A program made the position numbers and the translations under genes. From NCBI RefSeq assembly GCF_041146795.1, contig NC_135169.1, forward strand, positions 13,707,852 through 13,771,851: a stretch of DNA of 64,000 nucleotides, read 5' to 3'. Position 1 is the first letter of the stretch, and the number at the start of each line of letters is the position of its first letter. Shown in pieces: positions 35,143 to 47,100 of the stretch. This DNA is from Maylandia zebra. Taxonomy: Eukaryota > Chordata > Actinopteri > Cichliformes > Cichlidae. The notes under the pieces were generated by a model. That model had not been told where the DNA came from. It ran no database searches and worked only from the letters and a program-made list of their open reading frames with translations.

Positions 35143-38100
35143 GTGTATATATATATGTATATGTGTATATATATATGTATATGTGTATATATATATGTAT
35201 ATGTGTATATATATATGTGTGTTAGGGGTGCAACGATACACAAAATTCACGGTTCGGTTCGATACTTTGGTGTCACGGTTCGATATTTTTTCGATACAAA
35301 AAATGTTCATGCATTTTTAATTTGTCATTTATTAAAATTATAAATATATATTTTAACTCAAAAGTACAGTTTTTAAATTTAACCCTAACCCTTGTGCGTG
35401 TTTTTTTATTTTGACAGCGAATGCGCACCTGCGGACCACTTATGTGCAGCCCTGGTTATTTAGCTCATCATATCGCAGCCACAGAAATTCTTTTGTCCAT
35501 GAAACCATAAAGCTGCACTTTCTTTTTGCCTTATAGTCTGATTTGTCATAACTTCTCCGTTTTGTGGTAAGCTTTTCTTTGGCTGTCACTTCTTCACCCT
35601 GACCTGTCTTATTTGGCTCAGCAGAACTGAAATGCTTTTACACACGTACTCACATAAGCTCAGCGATTCTCTGCGCGATCAACCTCTCACATGTTTAAGC
35701 TTGCTGCGGGAGATTTCACTTGTCATGTTTGCATAGTAAGCTAACGATTAATAAGACGATGTCAGAGGAATTGGTGCGCAAATTATCATCACTCACAGAT
35801 CAGTGCTGTCGCTCTCTATACACAGTTCGCACGATTGCAAAGTGAAAGCAAAAAAACAAGCGCAAATTCAAACGCGACTTCAATATGTCACATATTGACA
35901 GTGGCTCACCGATGCCAATGACATAATTACCCAGCTACATTTCTGAAAGAATGCAAAAGCATTGACATATATTTTTCCTACAATAGCCCGATGGGCAGGG
36001 AAGAGATAGATTTTGGTAGCCCGACTGGAAAAATCGCTAGCTCCGGGACGTCGGGCTAGCGATATTGCAAGCCCTGTATCTGATTGAGGAATCACTCATC
36101 TTTGGAAAAGAGTTTATTACAGAGAAATGGCTCTTTCCAAAATAAAAGCTATACTATCCGCTTCTTCTGGGCTATATTCTCAGCAGCATAAGGAGAATCA
36201 TGTGCTAACAGCTGTCTAAATGACTCGGCTAAAGTTAGTAGCATGCTTGCTTTTTTTTGTCTGCTTCCACTTGTCTTTGCACTAGGATGATGTCGGCGTA
36301 AATGTGCAGTCATATTCGTTGTGTTCCCACTAGTGCTTTCAGGTTAATCTCGTTGAAATGACCTTAACGCCACAACACGGCAAATCTCCGTTAACGAGCT
36401 ACCGCCGATCGCCCCGTGCATGGGGCTAGACGGCCAACACGTTAACGAGCTAACTGCGCTAACACACTAGTTCACACCAATGTAATTGAGCATTGCATGG
36501 CACATCCAACATACTGTTTTACTTTAGTCCATGACTCGCTTACCTTCAGGGTCATACGTCACATGAAAACCAAAATAATTCCAAACGCCAGATCTGAATG
36601 AGGTTCAATGCCTGTTGCAAGGAGAGCTTAACTTCTGTCTTGCTAGCTTGCCCTGCGCTCTTCCTTCTGACTATGCTGTCTGTGTTGAGCGCTCAGTGGA
36701 TCTGCGCTCGACAGTGCAGCCTAGGCGGAGTAGTCGAACACAGATTCACTGAGCGCTCAACACAGACAGCATTGTCAGAAGGAAAATTGATAAAATAAAT
36801 TACAAATGTTGTATTGTTCGATACATATGCGTACCGAACCGAAAGCACTGTATCGAACGGTTCAATATCAATACGAATATCGTTGCACCCCTAATATATA
36901 TATATATATATATATATATAGGTATATATATATATATATATATAGTATGTAGTATATACATTAAGTTTAATATACCCTAGTAAGGTATAGTACTTTTTCC
37001 TTTGGGAAGGTACCATCTGTGCAGTCTGCAATTCTGTTGAAGAAAGATGTTGAATCTATTTATTTTAATTAATTTTTAATTTAATTATTATTGAAATATA
37101 ATTGATTTCTCTGCATTTTTTTTTACACGTGCATTAAATTAAAGTTGATTGCGTCATAAGGCGCATAGGTGGTTCCCTATTTTTTATTTATTTATTTTTG
37201 CTAGGAGTTGGCAACCCTATTAGTTAGGTTGCTTAATATTTCCGCTAAGTACTCTTTAAAATACCAGAATAGTGAGGATGGTGTAGGTTTAAATTTATTA
37301 GATTTATCAGTATTTCTGAATTATGAAATAGTTTTTGCATACAGGTTTAACAGAATAGCTTTAGCGTTTAGTTTTTTTTTAAACTTGAGTATGAACTTAT
37401 ACAAAGCAAGATATTAAAAAAATTATTTTGTTGATTTAAAAAATACACTATATCAGATTCATATCGGTATCGGCAGATATCCAAATTAATGATATCATTA
37501 TCGGACATAAAAAAGTGGTATCGTGCCATCTCTAGTTATGAGATTCAAATATTTTTTTAAAACACTTTACCAAATGATTAATTTGTCGATTTATGATAAG
37601 ATATGATAAGATAAACCTTTATTAGTCCCTCAAGAGGGACATTTGAATTGTCAAAAGTTATGACAACTTGGGACACTTCACTGTGAAAACCAAGGCCGTT
37701 ATAACCACTGTCCAAAGGTACTGTCAAGGTGGAAATGTCAGAAGTGCAAAGTGTTTCTGTGCCTGAAAGGCCCACCAGCAGTGCTTTGTTGTGCATCACC
37801 AGAAATAAAGGACATCTAACACCTCTAAATTGCAGTTGGTTCTTTAGCGCAACAACTCTCTTGTACCTGTTCTGTCTAGTCTGCTGCTAAGTTACAGAAG
37901 TTTATAACTGATTTATTAAGCTTTTAAAAATATTTTTGTATTCAGAGTTTTACCATTAATGAAAATCTCAACCGTTTGGTAGAGGCCTATGTTTAAAAGA
38001 AAAACTATGGCGTTTCAAACTATGTTTGAAAAAAAAAATCTAAACTTTGTTACTGTTGTTCTAAAGGAATAAAAATGCAAAGAAATATTTTTTTAATTGC

Positions 38101-41100
38101 AATTGTCTTGATGTGAACCTCAAATGGTTAAAAGAATTTATAGAATTACAAAGACAAAATCTCAGAACTTACACAGCCTTCAGTCCATTTAAAAATATAG
38201 ATATAGAGTCTGACCAATACCAACACCATTATTTGTTGTTTTGAAAATTTGTTATATATATTTTTAGACACATGAAACATAAACAGACGCTCAACCATAA
38301 AAGGCCGATGGGGTGTTGTCATCACCCCCACTGGGTGGGTGGCATGGACACACAAGTGTGTACCCTGCCTTATGCCCAGCTAGGATAAGTTCCAGCCCTC
38401 CCGTGACCCTTGTCCACCTCCAGCTGGAGGTGTAGCTGCTGAAAATGTCTAACTAAATCTCATTGACCTGGAACACAACTGTTTTCTCTTCACTTTTAAA
38501 ATTTTTATTTATCAGCCGATCTAAATGTCAATACAGATATATCAGGAAATGTTTTATATCAGTTGATTGCTCAGCCCCACCAATACGTTGGTTGAACTTT
38601 AGTAGATGCTACAACAGGAAAGAGAAGTATGTTCTTCTGTATGGATCAGAATTCCAACTCAGCATTTGCATCACAAGCTTTAGAGATGTACCAAACTCTG
38701 ACATAGACAACATGTGAGACTGTTGTTCTCTTTGCAAGAATAGATGTTACCGCTACTGTTTCAGGAAATCTCACTTTCAAACACAGGCACTTGTAGCTAA
38801 AATCCTGAGTCTACATCCCACTCAGAAGGGCTAGAATTAAACTTTTAAGTGGGTTTTTTTTGTATTTACCATTAGGATAAAGGGATGGTGAACCATTTTT
38901 TTCACTCGAGTTAAATATCAGCAAAGACTTTCACCTTTTTTATTCATCCCGAAATGCTGATTCTAATCATCTGAACAGAGTCAACTTTTTGGTATTTCCT
39001 TACCTGGATGATTGAGCATGCATCAATGCTTTTTAGAAAAGTTTTGTGGTTCAGTTTGTATCTAACCAGGCCAGAAGTCAGAGTGTTCAGACCTCTCAGT
39101 TCTATTTTGTTTGTTGTCTAATGTATATTTTGAGCTTTTATCAAGAGATTATCTGTAAATAAACTTGTTTCTACAATCAGTTTGAAGTGAAGAGGCCCAG
39201 CAAAGCTCTGACTGGAGGCACGCAGACCCTTCCAAATTTCCGGATCCGCATCTTGGAGGATTCCCAGACTGAAATACTCTCTAACCTTGGTATACTTCAT
39301 GTTCTTTGTTTTTCAGATATGTTTTTTTTTTTTTTTAAATTTTCTTACCAATATTAAATGTGTTGGAATGTAAAGAGGCCCAGCAAACTGTTTCAGAGTG
39401 ACATTCATCGTTATTTCAGGACCTCAAGGTGGACTCTTAGGTTTTACAAATGATCATGAAAGTGCCTTTTTTTTCTTGGTTTCACGATTTCACAATGACT
39501 TCTTTGTATTTCAGTGTTTAAGAAATGTCCGGTGCAGGATCTGAGGTGTCCTCCTGGTCTACAGGAGGACGACTTCCTGGAGCTGCTGAGGTCCACCTTC
39601 CCTCAGCTAGGCTCTGATGAACCTTTGGACTTTTTTACATCCAGCACAAACAGGAGGCTCCAGCCTTTGCAAGTAGAGCCAAGGACCCCAGAGGTGATCT
39701 ACAAGGCCATCAAGACTGCAGGAAGCTCGGCCCTCTACATCAGACCGAAGGTAGGTTGATACAGTTCTAAACAATTCATAAGAGGCATTTTGACACTTGT
39801 GGAGTGATGTTTTGTTGGGAAGGACTGCATTCTCTTCAAGATTCAAAATCCAAGAGCTTTATTGTCAATACAGTAGTATACAAAGTATACAGTGTATACA
39901 GAATTATGTGACTGAGTGCAAATAAGCATGTTGTTTTCAGGTCCAGTTTGTAGTGGATTTGTGGAAGGTTTTTTTTTTTTTTTTTTGAGTCTTTTAATGA
40001 GTATTGTAAGGTGTTCATAAGGGTGTATGTGTATATCAGTCATTTTGTGGTAGTGAGTTGAGGGCTCTGACTGCTTGGGGGAAGAAGCTCTTGCAGTGTC
40101 TGATCGTTACGGTTTTGATGCTGCAAAACCATCTGCCAGATGGAAGGAGGGAGAACAGTGCATGTGAGGGGTGGAAGGTGTCCTTCACTATGCTGTTCTC
40201 ACGTCGGATGATGTGTCTGCCATAGTTGGGAGCTGTCCTCACTATCCGCTGCAGAGACCTCTTTTCAGCGAGGGTGCAGTTCCCGTACCAGATAGTGATG
40301 TAGCAGGACGCTCTCAATGGTTCCCTGGTAAAATGATGAGAGGAGGGAGACTGTCCTTCTTCAGTTTCCTAAGAAAGTGAAGACATTGTTGGGCTTTCTT
40401 CATGATGGTGGTGGTGTTCAGGTTCTAGGAGAGGTCAGCTGATATGTGCACACCCAGGAACTTCACACTGTTGACCATCTCAACAGCAGATCTGTTGATG
40501 TGCAGTGGGGTGTGGGTCGTTGACCTCTTCCTGAAGTTAACAACCATCTCTTTAGTCTTCTGAACATTTAGAGACAGGTTGTTATTCTGACACCAGTCCA
40601 CCAGGTGTTGAAGTGTCATCCTGACATCTGCTGTGGACAAACAGAGTACTTGGTCATTGGGGGAGGGGGGCATCTTCCTTGCTGACTCTTTGTTCTCTGC
40701 TTCAAAACGTGCAAAGAAGTCATTTAGTTGGTCTGGCAGTGAGGGATCACTGCTGCATGCCGGAGGTTAGGGCTGGGCGATATGGCCTAAAATCCATATT
40801 GCGATATAATTTGAAGCACGTGCGGTAATGATATATATCGCGATATATGATTTTCTTCTGTATAACGTATTTTCCACACTATAAGGCACACTTAAAATCC
40901 TTTAATTTTCTCAAAAATCGAGAGTGTGCCTTATGTATGAATTCTGGTTGTGCTTACTGACCTCGAACCGATTTTGGCGTGCAGAAATCTGTTAAAAAAA
41001 TGTTTTAGTACATGTTTGGTAAGCCGCACTGCTTGATGGATTGTCAGAGCATTACGGCTGCCATAGTGAGGAGCTTCACGGAGTAATCTGGGTCCAAAAC

Positions 41101-44100
41101 TCCGTCCGCTTCAGGTCCCAAAGTCAAACGAACACTGAGAGCTAAAAACGGTCTAAATTCTTTCGTCTTTAATAAAATCATCAGCGTTGCTGTTTAACAA
41201 GTGTAACAATTAAGTTTAACATCCATGCATCAATGAAAACAGAATTTATTAAATTTGACGGAGTTACAAGTTAACAGGAAGTTAGCTCGCTAGCTTCCAC
41301 CCAAACATGACATACCATGTTCTGACTGAGAGATTTTTGAAACTAATTAAAACGTGCAGCTCTGCTACCACTTCCAACATAAATGAAGACAGAAAACTAA
41401 ACAGCAGTGGCGTTTGCAGGGTTACTGAAGTTGGACTACCTGGTATATAATTGGTTGTGCTATGCGACTGCTAGCGACACAGCTATGTTAGCATAACATT
41501 AGCACAGTGAAGCTGGAGGACGAACACCAACTTTTTTTCCACGCAATAAAAGTTAACGTGAGGGATTCTGGTGATCAGGGACAAATGCAATCGCATAGCA
41601 GGATGCTATACATGGGCTAAACTTCAGTCAGGAGAACAACTGAGATTATTCATCCACAATACGAGGTTAGTTATTAATATACTGCAACAACATGGGAATA
41701 GAACAGCTGCGAGAGAATTCAACATTAATGAATCAATGTTACGGAAGTGGAGGAAGAGCAGTTTTTGGCTTTCCCCATATTTCAAAAGTGCTTCATCTCT
41801 TTGCCATGACTGTCGCCCGGCATAATTTGCAGATGATAATGGTTGTAGCCGCTGCGATGCTTTCAACCAAAACAGGCGCAGCTTGATGATGTCATCAACA
41901 TGCGCTATTGCAATAGAGCGGTATAGTCAAAATCTCTATCGTTGGCCAAACTTATATAGTTTCTATCGTATATCGTTTATATCGCCCACCCCTACCGGAG
42001 GTGTTGGCTTGTAGCCCGTGATTGTTTGGATGCCCTGCCACATGCACAGAGTATCCTTTGTACTTGTGAAATGTGTGTTGATCTTATCTGCATACTGCCG
42101 CTTTGCCTCTTTGATGGCCTGTGATAGGTCTGCTCTGGCTGTAGTGTAAACTTCTCTATTTTTGGACTTAAAGGTAGAGTCTCTGATTTTCATCAGGTTG
42201 CGTAGCTTTGCAGAGAACCGGGGTTTTTATTCAAAGCAATCTCGCAGAACAGATATGACCCCCTCTTGCCATGTTTTCACCTCTCTGACGGTTGGAAGTC
42301 TGATCCGTTTGTTGATGGGTCTCTTAATGGCATTTTCAGAACAAATATTCAATAATTTTGCCTGTTCAGACATGTTCTGATTATTTTCATACCAATTGGG
42401 TTGTATTTTTACCAATTAGTGCATATTCATCTGGTATTGTTATATCAACAGGGTAACAAATTTTTTACACATTTAGGGTTGTTTGTTCAGTCCAGGAGAT
42501 TTTTTGCGATTGTGTAAGTTTTTCCATAGAGACTGAATCATTTGGAAGCTAAAGCTTTCAAATGATGAAATGTTATGTCAGTTGGGGCATGTTTTTTTTC
42601 TGTTGGGGAAACTAAACACTGGGATGGTGAAGTTTGAGATATTTTTCTGCTGTGTCTGTTTCTCCAGAAACAAGATGACAACTCCAGATCCAACCCTGCA
42701 ACACCATCAGCTGATCGAGCAAAATATATCAAAAGGTAATCAAACTAACCAGAAGCATTATATGTTAAAAGAATGCTTAAGGAATTGGGGTTGGTTGACG
42801 TGTGGAGGGATGCACACTCACTGGAAAAGAAATATACCTTTTCTTCACATTTCCACCATATGTATTCAAGACTGGACTATTTTTTTATGTGACACTTTGA
42901 TAAGCATAGAATTATAAATTGTGATATAGGGGTGAGAGATATTTCGCACCATGCAGGGGTGTACCTGACACTCCATTTGGATTCAGATCGCAAAGAGACT
43001 TTATGGAGGCTTAATACTAGTCTACTAAATGATGTAGAATTCAAAAAGTTTGTAAAAGAAGAATTTAAGGAATACATGGAGTACAATAACAATGGTGATA
43101 TTTCTCCTAGTATTTTATTGGATGCAGCGAAGGCAGTTCTTACGAGGGAAGCTAATTTTGTGGTCCTCATATTAAAAAAAGGAAAAAGAGAAGTATCTAA
43201 AAGACCTTACTACGAGACTGAAACACCTAGAATCAGAACATATGAAAAATTAAAGAAACACAACAGATATTAATAGGTTATATGATGGGCTAAACTCATT
43301 AAGCAGAATTATTATGAAAATGGTCCCAAATCTAAGAGACTCCTTACTTGGAGGATACGGAAACAGCAGGCTGACAGATTTATTCAGAAAATTAAAAACC
43401 CAGCAAATGATAAGATATGTCATGACATGAAAAGCATAAAATAATCTTTTGTGACCTATTATACCCGACTGTACGCAGAACCACACATGATAGATGTGCC
43501 CTCTGTTAATGTATTTCTTTCCTCACTTGATTTACCATCGATAGGAACAGAACAAAATACAAGATACACAAACAATAACTGCGGAGGAGATTAACAAGGC
43601 TATTTCAAAATTGAAAGGTAATAAGATGGCCGATGAGGATGGCTACCCGGCAGAGTGGTATAAACACTTCAGAGTAGTAACCCCTCTGCTGAGGGATTGC
43701 TTTAACCATGTGCTTACGGGGGGGGGGATACCACCATCCTGGAAACGAGCAGTTATTTCAGTAATTCCCAAACTGGGTAAAAATAGAGCAGAATGTGGTT
43801 CCTATAGACCCGTATCAGTCTTGAATATCGACTATGGGATATTTGCAACAATATTAGCTAAACGGTTGGAATTTATAACTTCCGAACTAACTGATACAGA
43901 AACAGGTTTTGTTCGAAATAGGCAAACTCATGATAACGTGAGGCGGGCTCTCCATCTAATAAATAAAATGAAAAATATCGAATCAGTAGCTGTCAGGCTT
44001 GATGACGAAAAAGGCGTTTTGTAATTTTATTTAGGCCAAACAAAAACCAAGAATAAAATTTTAGACATTACAACTGCAAAAGGACAAAGGTGGATTCACT

Positions 44101-47100
44101 CTGCCATGTCTTGAGGACTATTATAGGGCTGCACAGTTACGAGTGATGATTGGGTGGTGTGATCCAATGTGTGAGGCTAAATGGAGATCAACCACTCATT
44201 AAAGGACATATAGATGCAGACCTGCTCCCAGCACTAATGAAAGTGCCCATAGAGACATGTTATAGGATACTCAAATATAAGAAAACTGAAAAAAGTCTGC
44301 TTACGATTCGGATTTTGCACCTGCAAACATGGATAAGAGATTTATAGAGTGGTCACATAAGGGTATAACAGGCTACTGGAAGATTACAGATAAAAATGTA
44401 CTAAAAGACTACCAGCAACTCCAGAGAAGTTTTTACTTGGAAAGACAGGATTTGTTTAGATACCTCCAGCTGAGGCACCATTACGACAGAAACATAAAAT
44501 TCCTAGAAGAGGAGGACACGGGCTTGGTTAAAATCTTCATTGACTCTTGTAAGGGGAATGCACCAAAGAAACACATATCCAGATTATACAAATGTTTACA
44601 AAGATGTAGGAATAATGACACAACATATATCAAAGCTAGATGGGAAAAAGAGGCTGAAATAATAAAACATGACAACAACTGGTTCAATATATGTAAGGCT
44701 GTGGTAATGACCTCAAGCTCACATCTATGGAGGGAATTTGCATGGAAAAACAGTGCGTTTTTTTGTCACGCATAATACTAAGAGTAAACAAAGTAAAGAC
44801 CCCGACAAGGCTCAGTGTTGGAGAAACTGTGGATGTGTATCTGCAGGACATTTTCATATTTTTTGGGAATGTGCTAAGATTGTTCCCTATTTGCTAGTAG
44901 TAATCAAAGAAATCAATACCGTGATGGGCTTGAACTTGGCCCCTGATTTCACTGTGTTTTATCTATGTGATTTGCCACAAGGACTGAGGAATTCAGACAA
45001 ATATCTTTTATTGATACTTTTGGCTGGTGCAAAGAAAGCCATAACTCGCAAATGGCTAAACGTGGATCCACCGTCATTCTTGGACTGCATAGGCATTATC
45101 AAGAAAATTTACACAACGGAGAGACTGACTTTCTCACTAAGACTTGCTGCCGATAAATTTGAGAAATACTGGAAAAAATGGGATCTTTACTTAAATGGAA
45201 AAATATTATAATTTCTGGTACCATGTGTCATTTCTGTAATTCACCTATTTGATCTGATTGTACCATAAAGGGATATGTCTTTTTTTTTGTTTGTTAGGCT
45301 AGATGCTCTGTGCTTGTTGGGGGTCTGCATGTTTTGTAAAAGATATACAGGACTGTCAATAAAAATAAAGTGTAAAAAATAAAAAGGTAATCAAACTAAA
45401 GAGAGCATCACTTGTGCGCTCTTGTGTATTTGCTGGCTCTAAAGACGTATAGCACTGCTGCACCAAACCTAGAGCCAGTCATACATTTTGGCCACGTTTT
45501 GTTGTAAAAATTGAAAACACAATGCTGTGACACTTTCAGCCAATTAAAGCCATTAAAAAATGTATTTTCCTTCTTCTCTGCGTGTTTGCGTTTGATAGGG
45601 TGAAATACAATGACGCAAAGACTCCTATAGATTTCCGGATCCGCATCCTTGAGGACTCTCAGATTGACACGCTCTCGAACACTGGTACGGTCATGTTCTT
45701 CATTATGGAGCTAAAATGATTAGTCGATTAGTCCTAGAGACTGGCAAACTATGATTGCTAAATAAAAATATATGTACAGTGGTGTGAAAAGGGGTTTGCC
45801 CCTTTCTTGATATATTTTTTGTTTGTCACACTTGAATGTTTCAGATCATCAAACATAGTTTTAGACAAAGATAACACAAGTGAACACAAAATGCAGTTTC
45901 TAAATGAAGGTGTTTATTATTAAGGGAGGAAAAAAATACAAAATGTGTGAAAAAATGATTTCCCCTAAACCTAGTAACTGGTTGGGCCACACTTAGTAGC
46001 AACTGCAATCAAATGTTCTTGATAACTTTAACAGCGCTGAATTTTGGCTCACTCATCTTTGCAGAATTGTTGTAATTCAGTTGTATTGGAGGGTTTTCGA
46101 GCATGAACAGCCTTTTTGATGTCATGCCACAGTCTCATAAAGATGTTTTCTGGCAAAACTGAGATGTACCTTTTGCTCAGCAGTGGTTTTTGTGTTGGAA
46201 CTCTGACTTGCAGACCATTTTCCCCCTTAATAACAACACCGTCATTTAGATGGGCGATCGTGGCTCAAGAGTTGGGAGTTCGCCTTGTAATCGGAAAGTT
46301 GCCAGTTCGAGCCCCGGCTTGGACAGTCTCGGTCGTTGTGTCCTTGGGCAAGACACTTCACCCGTTGCCTACTGATAGTGGTCAGAGGGCCCGGTGGCGC
46401 CAGTGTCCGGCTGCCTCGCCTCTGTCAGTGCGCCCCAGGGTGGCTGTGGCTACAATGTAGCTGCCATCACCAGTGTGTGAATGTGTGTGTGAATGGGTGG
46501 ATGACTGGATGTGTAAAGCACTTTGGGGTCCTTAGGGACTAGCAAAGCGCTATACGAATACAGAGCTGGAAATCGGGAAGGGGGTAAACACTTTTCCACA
46601 TCACTGTATATATTCCACAGCTGGTTACTAAGTGGTTGCCTGAGGTTATCAGAAATCGCTAGGCAAAACTCCAAAGCAATTACAAGGAAATCGAAGGTGT
46701 AGCAACTGATTTTGGATAACTAGCAACTAGTCAGGGAATGCACATTTTTACCTAGCAACCAGAAGCTGCCAGGGAGTCTCTAGGCTGGTGTAGCTGAAGC
46801 CTTAATAAGTTACAAAGAAGTGTGTTTGTGTGAGTCCTGTCACTGATTTATGTTAATGCAAGTTTACAAAACCTCTCAGTGACCAGTAGTCGTTTGATGA
46901 GGTCTTCTTGGACTGTGGTTGATCACTCTGCTAATTTTTTTTTTTTTTGTTTTCTTTTGTTTTATAGACTCAAATAACTGTTAAATAACTGTTAGTTAAA
47001 TAACTGTTAGTTTCTTTCAGGCTTTAGATCCATCAAAGGTTGAACTCTTTTTATTTCAGTGTTTAAGAAATGTCCGGTGCAGAATCTGACGTGTCCTCGT

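Larger units (their letters stand above)
34223..37534. mobile_element. Large hAT-type element with nested insertions
   Basis: Target duplication GTTATGAG at 34215-34222 and 37535-37542. Left end TAACAATGGAACGATCTGAT, right end TATCGTGCCATCTCTA; GATATCGG/CCGATACT motifs repeat near both ends. No transposase recognised. A second hAT (35223-36893) and a tandem repeat sit inside. Confidence 0.85.

Noticed and set aside
35019..35343. Overlapping Tyr/Ile/Val open frames on both strands
   Set aside because: Products of the 22-bp TA/TG tandem repeat, no domain and no splice context.
46251..46330. Functional tRNA gene
   Set aside because: A and B boxes are present but the sequence continues into a SINE body and does not fold as a tRNA.
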